DNA from: Chitinophagaceae bacterium
Lineage (GTDB): Bacteria > Bacteroidota > Bacteroidia > Chitinophagales > Chitinophagaceae
NCBI GenBank assembly: GCA_013205585.1
Contig: JABMML010000076.1
Location: 1-8,165, forward strand
DNA length: 8,165 nucleotides
Direction of reading: 5' to 3'
Under the pieces are notes generated by a model, which saw nothing but the letters and a program-made list of their open reading frames with translations, did no database searches and was not told the origin of the DNA. The number at the start of each line of letters is the position of its first letter. The stretch's first letter is position 1. Shown piece by piece: positions 1-5,887 of the stretch. Both the position numbers and the translations under genes were made by a program.

Positions 1-11
1 TCATTAATTTG

Positions 12-83
12 TAGCCTTGCCAAGGATCGAACTTGGATTTGGAGTTTCGGAAACTCATGTACTATCCATTGTACTACAAGGCT
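12..83 (-). tRNA. tRNA-Arg, anticodon CCG
   Basis: Read on the minus strand, the segment folds as a complete cloverleaf. The acceptor stem AGCCTTG/CAAGGCT has 7 of 7 pairs, the D stem GTAC/GTAC encloses the loop AATGGATA, and the T stem CCAAG/CTTGG encloses TTCGATC. The anticodon stem TGAGT/ACTCC has four pairs and a U-C mismatch at its base. Its loop TTCCGAA gives anticodon CCG, reading the arginine codon CGG. The discriminator base is A. CCA is not encoded (CAA follows), so it would be added after transcription. The variable loop has only four bases. The gene starts 32 bases past the crtY stop codon on the same strand, so it may be reached by read-through from the carotenoid operon. Identity is clear; whether it has its own promoter is not. 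Confidence 0.93.
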
Positions 84-85
84 AT

Positions 86-117
86 AAAAAACAAATTTAA
101 GGAAAATAAATTTATTT
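86..117 (-). terminator. Candidate intrinsic terminator of the crt operon
   Basis: On the minus strand, right at the crtY stop codon, an A/U-only stem of 11 pairs with one G-U wobble can form between 107-117 and 89-99 around a 7-base loop (TTTTCCT). The inner seven pairs are AAATTTA/TAAATTT and are followed by GTTTTTT. The shape fits an intrinsic terminator. The absence of G-C pairs makes it weak, so some read-through into the tRNA gene is plausible. Nothing else is visible between crtY and the tRNA. Confidence 0.45.
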
Positions 118-1357
118 ACGACCGCCGTAACAATACCTTAATGGCTGCTGGTAAAAATATGCTTGTAGGAAGAGAGCGCATAATTTGTATGTCCTCTAGT
201 AAGCTAGAAGTATTAGATAAGAATTTAAATACAGTAGCTGCTTTGTTCTTGGCAAAAATGCGTTTGAATATTTCAGCACCCTCCATTTTATGGTGAAATA
301 AGACATCTAGTAAAACTGCATCGTAAAACCCATGCCTTGTGTTATGTACCTTAGTTTGAATAGGTAATCCTTTGTCTAATTGATCAACTATATTTTTACA
401 TTGCTCTTGAATAAACTGAAAAGCATAACCTGTACTTGCTTTAATGGCTGCACCTAATGCACCAATAGTATAAATAGGCGCTTGGGTAGAAGCTAATTCA
501 ATTTGCGTCATAGGAATGGCGCCGATTTCTTGGTGTGTAGTTGTATAAGTAGCGCCAGGAAACTCTTTAGCTAAATAAGCATCCAATACTTTATCATATT
601 CTGCTATCCCTAAAACATTTTCTGAAAATATAGTATACTCTACCAAGGCTTCTTTATCATTTAAAGGCAATTGATACATAAAGGCAGTAGCTCCTTGTTG
701 AGGCACATTAAAATCCATCAGCTTCGCAATAGCTTTATTAAATACAGGTTTTTCAAATTGCACTACCCTGCCTTTAAAATGCTGCCATAAAAAAGGGGCT
801 TTATTATTTGAAGAAGTACCGGCCTGTAATGAATTAGAATAAGCAGCAGCGGCATTTAATTGATTCATTTGAAAAGGCAACAAGCTAGAAAAAACATAGC
901 CCCCCATTGCAGACCCACCCTCCCAATCAACTTTAGCGCCTTTGCTCGGATTTTTTGAATCAATGACTGTAATGTCAAGAATGGTGGCTTCCTGAAAATG
1001 TATATTGGATTTTGATTTGGCGTTGTGAAGAATTGAATTGTAAAAATCAATCCCTTGGATCATCTTATAAGAAAAAGGTGCGGTAGGAAGTTCTTTATCA
1101 AAGCCTTGAGCATGAATGGAAATGGTATTCCAACGATGTTGTACTAAATTTTCAAAAACACTAGCGTCTTTATTCCAAAAGCACCAGGTACGGTCATTGG
1201 TTTTATTGAATGATTTATCAATAATTAAAATAGACTTTGTAACTAAACTTGAACACTGCATTAAATAATGCAATAAAGATAAACCCGCCCCTCCGGCTCC
1301 TGCTATAATATAATCGTAGCTTGCTACTTCAGTATTAGTATTGATAGCATTACTCAT
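116..1357 (-). CDS. crtY: Lycopene beta-cyclase CrtY
   Basis: The predicted 413-residue protein is a FAD/NAD(P)-dependent cyclase that closes both ends of lycopene into beta-ionone rings, giving beta-carotene. Near the N-terminus (residues 14-30) is a Rossmann dinucleotide-binding segment with the glycines of DYIIAGAGGAG, followed by an acidic strand end at IIDKS. DRTWCFW at 55-61 and WQHFKGRVV near 191-199 are typical of the CrtY family. E240, in LVEYT, aligns by eye with the catalytic acidic residue of the IEDT segment in known CrtY proteins. STGYAFQF lies near 308-315. I chose the ATG at 1357, which overlaps the crtZ stop by 8 bases (ATGAGTAA). A longer reading from TTG at 1408 would run 17 codons into crtZ and is unlikely. 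It is the last gene of the carotenoid operon. The length is slightly above the usual 380-400 residues. Confidence 0.93.
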   Translation of the reverse strand: MSNAINTNTEVASYDYIIAGAGGAGLSLLHYLMQCSSLVTKSILIIDKSFNKTNDRTWCFWNKDASVFENLVQHRWNTISIHAQGFDKELPTAPFSYKMIQGIDFYNSILHNAKSKSNIHFQEATILDITVIDSKNPSKGAKVDWEGGSAMGGYVFSSLLPFQMNQLNAAAAYSNSLQAGTSSNNKAPFLWQHFKGRVVQFEKPVFNKAIAKLMDFNVPQQGATAFMYQLPLNDKEALVEYTIFSENVLGIAEYDKVLDAYLAKEFPGATYTTTHQEIGAIPMTQIELASTQAPIYTIGALGAAIKASTGYAFQFIQEQCKNIVDQLDKGLPIQTKVHNTRHGFYDAVLLDVLFHHKMEGAEIFKRIFAKNKAATVFKFLSNTSSLLEDIQIMRSLPTSIFLPAAIKVLLRRS

Positions 1358-1820
1358 TGCTTTGTATAGCTTCGTCTCGACGTACTTTATCCCAATATTT
1401 TTTAGCAACGATTAACATACCAAAACTTTCACTCTCTTCTTTGTTCAAATGCTTATGATGCATTTTATGTGCCCAGCGAATGGCTTTAATATATCTATTA
1501 TTAGATCTAGTAAACCATTTAATTCTTTGATGTATAATAACTTCGTGCACAATAAAATAAGCGAAGCCATACATGGCTACACCTGTTCCTATACCAGCCA
1601 CCCACAAAGGACCTGCGAAATTACCATAGAAAATACAGGCCATACTTGGAATGGCAAATATTAAAAAGAAGGCATCGTTCTTTTCAAAAAAATGCCCTGT
1701 AGGCTGATGATGGTCTTCGTGTAAATACCATAAAAAACCATGCATTACATAACGGTGGGTTAACCAAGTAATCCCTTCCATAATGGAAAAAGTAAGTAAG
1801 GCCACTAATATAAAAACCAT
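1350..1820 (-). CDS. crtZ: Beta-carotene hydroxylase CrtZ
   Basis: This 156-residue membrane protein of the fatty-acid hydroxylase superfamily is predicted to add hydroxyl groups at C3 and C3' of beta-carotene, giving zeaxanthin through cryptoxanthin. Counting from the chosen ATG, all ten histidines expected to hold the di-iron centre are visible: H22 and H27 (HRYVMH), H34, H37 and H38 (HEDHH), H92 and H97 (HEVIIH), and H118, H121 and H122 (HKMHH). Hydrophobic segments at the N-terminus and around residues 50-90 fit a small four-helix integral membrane enzyme. The reading frame can be extended three codons to a TTG at 1829, but the ATG at 1820 is the better start. It lies 34 bases after crtB and overlaps crtY by 8 bases. 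No ketolase gene accompanies it, so zeaxanthin is the likely product of the cluster. Confidence 0.94.
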   Translation of the reverse strand: MVFILVALLTFSIMEGITWLTHRYVMHGFLWYLHEDHHQPTGHFFEKNDAFFLIFAIPSMACIFYGNFAGPLWVAGIGTGVAMYGFAYFIVHEVIIHQRIKWFTRSNNRYIKAIRWAHKMHHKHLNKEESESFGMLIVAKKYWDKVRRDEAIQSNE

Positions 1821-1854
1821 AAAAATCAATTTTTTTAATTATATAACAAATTTA

Positions 1855-2697
1855 CTACAACAAATTCAACTGACTGCGTAATGTAGCCTTGGCCACAATA
1901 AATATTTTTCCCGGCGTAGGTATGCTAATTCTTGCTTTCAAAATAGCCTCTGGGTGTGTTTTCTTGATTTTTTTAAACAAAGAATAATAATATTTAAAAG
2001 CTACATATACCCCAAACCTGGCTTTCAATGGTAGCATTTTAATACCCTTTAAAGCTTCTTCAAAATCGGCCTGAATATCGGCTTCGATCATTTCTTTGTC
2101 GGCTTGAGTAAATTTCGAAAAATTGCAGTTAGGAAAATACATTCTATCTAGGCCTTCAAAATCGGCTTTAATATCGCGTAAGAAATTTACTTTCTGAAAA
2201 GCAGCCCCTAAATGTTTAGCAGATGGTTTCAATTTTTCAAATTGGGCCATATCGCCCTCGCAAAAAATATGTAAACACATCAGTCCTACCACTTCCGCAC
2301 TTCCATAAATATAGGTTTGATATGTAGCTAAATCATATTGCTGCTTATTTAAATCCATTTCCATACTTGCTAAAAATGCTTCTAATAAAGCAGGATCAAT
2401 TTTATATTTTGAAAAGGTTAATTGAAAACGGTGCAAAATGGGATTTAAACTAATTCCTTGTTCTAAGGCTAAATAAGTATCTTTTTTAAACTGCTTAAGT
2501 AAAGTGGCTTTGTCAAAGTCGTGAAAAGTATCTACAATTTCATCGGCGAATCTTACAAAACCATATATGTCATATATAGGCTGACGTAAGTCGGCATGTA
2601 GTAGTTTAATAGCAGAAGAAAAACTAGAGCTATACATTAGCGTAGTTGTTTTACTGCTTAAGCCAGTGACTTCATTATATAGTTTTAAATCAGACAT
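1855..2697 (-). CDS. crtB: Phytoene synthase CrtB
   Basis: This 280-residue member of the squalene/phytoene synthase family is predicted to join two geranylgeranyl diphosphate molecules head-to-head into 15-cis-phytoene, the first committed carotenoid step. The first Asp-rich motif is DEIVD at 52-56, which binds the Mg-diphosphate. The family segment YGSAEVVGLM is at 131-140. The second motif, NFLRDIKAD, is at 171-179, followed by GLDRMYFP. Length is normal for bacterial CrtB. The ATG at 2697 overlaps the crtI stop by 8 bases (ATGTCTGA), which suggests translational coupling. No GGPP synthase (crtE) is in the window, so the substrate must come from a gene elsewhere. A squalene-forming role (HpnC/HpnD-type) is the main alternative, but the crtI, crtZ and crtY neighbours argue for phytoene. 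Confidence 0.94.
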   Translation of the reverse strand: MSDLKLYNEVTGLSSKTTTLMYSSSFSSAIKLLHADLRQPIYDIYGFVRFADEIVDTFHDFDKATLLKQFKKDTYLALEQGISLNPILHRFQLTFSKYKIDPALLEAFLASMEMDLNKQQYDLATYQTYIYGSAEVVGLMCLHIFCEGDMAQFEKLKPSAKHLGAAFQKVNFLRDIKADFEGLDRMYFPNCNFSKFTQADKEMIEADIQADFEEALKGIKMLPLKARFGVYVAFKYYYSLFKKIKKTHPEAILKARISIPTPGKIFIVAKATLRSQLNLL

Positions 2698-4207
2698 TTC
2701 TAGGTTGCAAATTTATATAATTTTTTTCAATCAGCTCCGCTACCACTTCCCCACTAATTAAACTAGGTGGGACCCCTGGCCCTGGCACCGTTAATTGCCC
2801 TGTATAATATAAGTTTTTTACCTTTTTGCTTTTACAAGAAGGTTTTAAAATAGCTGTTTGTAGTAGTGTATTCGCTAATCCATAGGCATTTCCCTTAAAA
2901 GAATGATATTCACTCTTGAAATCAGCTACCGCAAAGGACCTTTTATAAACGATGGCATCCGAAATAGATTGACCCCATCTTTGCTCTAAACGAACTATAA
3001 GTTCATTAAAATATTTATCTCGAACTTCTTCGGTATCTCCTTCTAAGCCTGCAGCCACTGGAATTAATAAAAACAAATTTTCACTTCCTGCTGGTGCCAC
3101 GTTAGCATCGGTTACTGAAGGAACAGAGGCATAAAACAAAGGTTTTGTTGGCCAACTAGGTTCTGTATAAATTTCTTTACCATGAATAGCAAAATCGGTA
3201 TCAAAAAATAAAGAGTGGTGCGTGACGCCCTTTAATTTTTTATTCAAACCAACATAATATAGTAATGAACTGGGAGCCATCGTACGCGAGTCCCAATAAC
3301 TGTTTGTATAAGACTGATATTTAGGGCTTATTAATTTTGTTTCTATATGATGATAGTCACCAGCGCCAATGACCACCTCAAACTCATAATGCTTTTGTTC
3401 GCCAGTTACACTTGATTTGGTTAAGCAAGATTTTGCAACCCCATTCAATACTTCAATTTGTAAAGCCTCTTCTCCAAAAAAAAATGTAACGCCTTGCGCA
3501 ATAGCAGTATCATACATAGCTTGCACAATACTGTACATACCAAATTCTGGATACCAAGTACCTCCTTTAATATCGGCATAGTTCATTAAACTATATAAGG
3601 CAGGTGTATTTTGTGGAAGTGCCCCTAGAAATAAAACAGGGAATTCCATTAAAGTTTGAATATGAGGATGTTTGAAAAAACGAGCTACATGTTTTTTCAT
3701 CGATTGAAATACATCTAATTTAAAAACGCCCTTTATTAAATCAATGTCTATAAATTCTTTTAATGAAATACCTGGCTGATGCACTAGTTTACCTACACCT
3801 ATCTCGTATTTGTATTTGGCTTCTTCCATGAACTGGTCCAAAGCCTTTGCTGCACCGGGTTCTACACTTTCTAATAAAGCAGCTAATTCAATATAATTAG
3901 CAGGCATATCCCAATGGGTTTCATCAAAGTAAACGCGGTAAGAGGGGTCTAATCTTTTTAATTTATAAAAATCGGAAACCTTTTTTCCAAAGGCTGCAAA
4001 ATACCTTTCAAATACATCGGGCATCCAATACCAACTCGGACCCATATCAAATGTAAAACCTTGGGCTTCAAATTTTCTAGCACGACCCCCAGGTAAATTA
4101 TGTTTTTCAATAACAGATACTGACCATCCTTTTTTTGCTAAAAAAGTAGCTACTGACATGCCGGCAAAACCAGCACCAATCACTAATGCTTTTTTAGAAT
4201 AGGTCAT
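2690..4207 (-). CDS. crtI: Phytoene desaturase CrtI
   Basis: This 505-residue FAD-dependent enzyme of the CrtI family is predicted to convert phytoene to all-trans-lycopene by successive desaturations. The N-terminus carries the ADP-binding fold VIGAGFAG at 9-16, an acidic strand end at E34, and the PGGRA segment near 39-43. The C-terminus carries the bacterial-type phytoene dehydrogenase signature near 467-487, including YYTGQLTVPGPGVPPSL and the following GEVVAE. Length matches typical CrtI proteins of 490-510 residues. It starts only 3 bases after the stop of the ECF sigma factor gene and overlaps crtB by 8 bases, so all five genes appear to form one transcript. The number of desaturation steps cannot be read from sequence, but the crtY cyclase downstream implies lycopene as the product. 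Confidence 0.95.
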   Translation of the reverse strand: MTYSKKALVIGAGFAGMSVATFLAKKGWSVSVIEKHNLPGGRARKFEAQGFTFDMGPSWYWMPDVFERYFAAFGKKVSDFYKLKRLDPSYRVYFDETHWDMPANYIELAALLESVEPGAAKALDQFMEEAKYKYEIGVGKLVHQPGISLKEFIDIDLIKGVFKLDVFQSMKKHVARFFKHPHIQTLMEFPVLFLGALPQNTPALYSLMNYADIKGGTWYPEFGMYSIVQAMYDTAIAQGVTFFFGEEALQIEVLNGVAKSCLTKSSVTGEQKHYEFEVVIGAGDYHHIETKLISPKYQSYTNSYWDSRTMAPSSLLYYVGLNKKLKGVTHHSLFFDTDFAIHGKEIYTEPSWPTKPLFYASVPSVTDANVAPAGSENLFLLIPVAAGLEGDTEEVRDKYFNELIVRLEQRWGQSISDAIVYKRSFAVADFKSEYHSFKGNAYGLANTLLQTAILKPSCKSKKVKNLYYTGQLTVPGPGVPPSLISGEVVAELIEKNYINLQPRNV

Positions 4208-4210
4208 ATT

Positions 4211-4711
4211 TTAGTATCGTTGAATTTTTTGTTTTAATATTTTTCTTGCAAAGTGAATTCTACTTTTGATAGTGCCTAAGGGCTCATTTAATTCTTCTGA
4301 AATTTCATTATACTTATATCCTTCAAAATATAAATTAAAAGGCGTTCTAAATAATTCAGGCAAATCATAAATAAGCTGCTTTACTTCTCTCAAATTTAAG
4401 TTAGTCACGCCATCATTCAAAACCTTTGTTCTGGTTTGATCGATTAAAAAATCGTTAGGAGAATTATCCAATACTACAGACTGTTTCGCTTTTTTACGAT
4501 AATCATTGATAAAAATATTACGCATAATGGTGTACAACCAAGCCTTGATATTGGTACCTACATTATACTTGTCTTTATTAGACAAGGCTCTGTATAGGGT
4601 TTCCTGAAATAAATCCTTAGCCGCTTCGTGATCCTTGGTTAAATTAATAGCAAAGGGCTTTAGAAAATCGGCATTTTCAGTAAGAAGTAGGGTGAATTCA
4701 GCGTTTGACAT
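4211..4711 (-). CDS. ECF-type RNA polymerase sigma factor, first gene of the crt operon
   Basis: This 166-residue protein has the two-domain layout of extracytoplasmic-function sigma factors. Region 2 lies around residues 10-75, with AAKDLFQETLYRAL for core and -10 contact and IKAWLYTIMRNIFINDYR for the rest of the domain. Region 4 lies around 107-162, with the helix-turn-helix YNEISEELNEPLGTIKSR that reads the -35 element. It has no extra C-terminal domain and no transmembrane anti-sigma partner is visible next to it. The gene sits directly ahead of crtI with a 3-base gap. It probably directs RNA polymerase to a carotenoid-related promoter, perhaps its own and others elsewhere; this is inference from position. 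The 216-bp upstream gap with paired TGTTTAA boxes suggests repression by the neighbouring MerR/B12 regulator. The functional parallel is LitS of Streptomyces. Confidence 0.9.
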   Translation of the reverse strand: MSNAEFTLLLTENADFLKPFAINLTKDHEAAKDLFQETLYRALSNKDKYNVGTNIKAWLYTIMRNIFINDYRKKAKQSVVLDNSPNDFLIDQTRTKVLNDGVTNLNLREVKQLIYDLPELFRTPFNLYFEGYKYNEISEELNEPLGTIKSRIHFARKILKQKIQRY

Positions 4712-4718
4712 ATAATCC

Positions 4719-4748
4719 TGTTTAACTTTTGGAAGATAAAGCTAAACA
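4719..4748. promoter_or_regulatory. Proximal inverted TGTTTAA box pair (candidate CarH operator)
   Basis: On the plus strand TGTTTAA (4719-4725) faces CTAAACA (4742-4748) across 16 bases, giving an inverted pair with one mismatch. It lies 8 to 37 bases ahead of the sigma factor ATG, and one arm overlaps the TATGTTTA candidate -7 element. Occupancy here would block transcription initiation. Binding by the adjacent MerR-type protein is inferred from location and symmetry only. Confidence 0.4.
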
Positions 4749-4773
4749 TAATTTTGTCCTGAACTGGTTATTT

Positions 4774-4802
4774 TGTTTAATTTCTTTAAAAAACATTAAA
4801 CA
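4774..4802. promoter_or_regulatory. Distal inverted TGTTTAA box pair (candidate CarH operator)
   Basis: On the plus strand TGTTTAA (4774-4780) faces TTAAACA (4796-4802) across 15 bases, a perfect 7-bp inverted repeat with arm centres 22 bp apart. The second arm is part of a tandem heptamer AAACATT (4791-4804). The arrangement repeats that of the proximal pair about 55 bp away. Two copies of the same paired layout in one promoter region suggest a multimeric repressor; the identity of the binder is inferred. Confidence 0.42.
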
Positions 4803-4927
4803 TTTCGGATTTGGTAAGGCTCAATAACCCCTATGTCGGGCTATACGAATTTAAAATACTGATAACCAATATTTTAAGAAAAGTAAAGGTTTGGAGCTAG
4901 TAGGCGTAAATCTTCGAGAATAGATAA

Positions 4928-5806
4928 TTAGATAGAATTTAGAAACTGAATAGTCTCTCCTAAACTTCGTTTAACAGAGATATTGGAAGCCACTTGACCT
5001 TTATAGTCTCGCACAATTTGACCTGATAAAACTACTGGAGAGCTTTTATTAATTTTAGCTAAACCTTCTAAAAACTTATCCAATTTAAACTTCTTAGCTG
5101 GGGAAGTGATATGACAAAACAAATAATCAGGTTGCGTTCTGTTCACTAAAAATTCAAGGTCCACCATGGGTATGTTGGCACCTAAATAATCAACATAAAT
5201 GCCATTTTGTTTTAATAAAAAATGTACATATAAAATACCTAATTCGTGGTACTCTGCTTCAGGCAAAAATAAAACTATTCTCTTTGTATATTTAGTTACT
5301 GGCATTAATTTTTCAATGCCATAAATAATTTTCTGTCTTAAAATATTGGTAGCAAGATGCTCCTGTGCTGGGTTGATATGGCTTGTCATCCAAAGTATAC
5401 CCACTCTTTCTAAAAAAGAGAAAATCACTTCAACAATGGTTTTTTCAACCCCCTTTTGTGCTATATAGTTATCTAATTGGTGTTCAAAGGATGGCATATT
5501 GAGTGAAACCATGTCTTTAATTAAATTGTTCACTACCCTTTCCTTTTGCGCGTCCATCTGGTTAATGGTAAGAATTTTCTCTTCCATTTGCTCCGCACTC
5601 ATCTTGTCAATATGTGAAATCTTAAACCCGTATTTATTTAAAAAAGATACGTTTAAAATAATCTTTAATTCAACGGGTGAATAGGTTCTTATATTCGTCT
5701 CGGTACGAGAGGGTTGCAGGAAATTATAGCGCTGCTCCCATATACGAATGGTGTGGGCCTTGATCCCAGAAATTTGCTCTAAGTCCTTGATTGAATATTT
5801 TGACAT
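4928..5806 (-). CDS. MerR-family B12-binding regulator, CarH/LitR-type photoreceptor
   Basis: The 292-residue protein is predicted to be a cytoplasmic light-responsive repressor that uses adenosylcobalamin as chromophore. Residues 4-70 form a MerR winged helix-turn-helix (YSIKDLEQISGIKAHTIRIW, then RTYSPVELKII). Residues about 90-165 form the helical bundle with W139, E149 and H150 in the W-x9-EH arrangement that caps the adenosyl group in CarH. Residues about 175-290 form the Rossmann-like B12 domain, with E185, H187 and G190 of the E-x-H-x-x-G motif supplying the lower axial histidine. In known CarH, the dark tetramer binds DNA and light breaks it up. Position ahead of the ECF sigma and crt genes supports control of carotenoid synthesis. 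The residue after W139 is Met, where Thermus CarH, as I recall, has the His used in the light state. It starts 81 bases after rfbA. Confidence 0.9.
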   Translation of the reverse strand: MSKYSIKDLEQISGIKAHTIRIWEQRYNFLQPSRTETNIRTYSPVELKIILNVSFLNKYGFKISHIDKMSAEQMEEKILTINQMDAQKERVVNNLIKDMVSLNMPSFEHQLDNYIAQKGVEKTIVEVIFSFLERVGILWMTSHINPAQEHLATNILRQKIIYGIEKLMPVTKYTKRIVLFLPEAEYHELGILYVHFLLKQNGIYVDYLGANIPMVDLEFLVNRTQPDYLFCHITSPAKKFKLDKFLEGLAKINKSSPVVLSGQIVRDYKGQVASNISVKRSLGETIQFLNSI

Positions 5807-5833
5807 ACCTTAACAACAACATATTTGTAAAAT

Positions 5834-5851
5834 TGTTCAGTTATTGTTTAA
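5834..5851. promoter_or_regulatory. Direct TGTTnA repeats upstream of the B12 regulator gene
   Basis: In the 81-bp gap between rfbA and the regulator, the plus strand shows TGTTCA at 5834-5839 and TGTTTAA at 5845-5851, 11 bp apart, within a wider repeat ATTGTTCAGTT/ATTGTTTAAGA (5832-5853). The TGTTTAA copy is identical to the boxes ahead of the sigma factor, suggesting autoregulation. From memory, CarH operators described in Thermus use 11-bp direct repeats. No convincing -7/-33 pair was found in this gap. Confidence 0.35.
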
Positions 5852-5887
5852 GAAAACAGAAAATGTATGCTACAAACTAGGGAAAAT

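Larger units (their letters stand above)
4712..4927 (-). promoter_or_regulatory. Regulatory gap ahead of the sigma-crt operon
   Basis: This is the longest non-coding stretch between genes in the carotenoid region, at 216 bp, and it must hold the promoter for sigF-like-crtIBZY transcription unless the operon depends on read-through from the regulator gene. The half near the sigma gene carries four TGTTTAA-type boxes. A TATGTTTA segment at 4750-4743 (minus) resembles the Bacteroidota -7 element TAnnTTTG, but no TTG-type -33 element sits at the right distance. The distal half (4803-4927) shows no clear element apart from weak short hairpins. A fully convincing promoter was not found by eye. Confidence 0.5.

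Noticed and set aside
33..296. 87-residue open frame on the plus strand
   Set aside because: It covers the tRNA gene and the antisense of the crtY 3' end, has no recognisable domain, and is a shadow of those features.
865..1050. 61-residue open frame on the minus strand inside crtY
   Set aside because: Lies fully within crtY in another frame, with low-complexity hydrophobic sequence and no family resemblance.
1357..1408. Longer crtY reading starting at TTG 1408
   Set aside because: It would overlap crtZ by over 50 bases and add residues before the Rossmann fold that are not typical of the family. The ATG at 1357 with an 8-base overlap mirrors the crtI/crtB junction.
1449..1664. 71-residue open frame on the plus strand
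   Set aside because: Antisense to crtZ, whose ten conserved histidines make the minus-strand reading certain.
1847..1854. TAAATTTG on the minus strand, an exact match to the Bacteroidota -7 consensus TAnnTTTG, in the crtB-crtZ gap
   Set aside because: No TTG-type -33 element at about 19-21 bp upstream, and the same 8-mer also occurs by chance in the hairpin after crtY. An internal promoter for crtZY is possible but unsupported.
4803..4927. Possible terminator or small RNA between the regulator and sigma genes
   Set aside because: Only weak stems are visible (a CCC/GGG pairing and an imperfect AATATT-type stem), without a U run. Not enough to call a feature.
5499..5684. 61-residue open frame on the plus strand
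   Set aside because: Antisense to the MerR/B12 regulator, with no supporting start context or domain.
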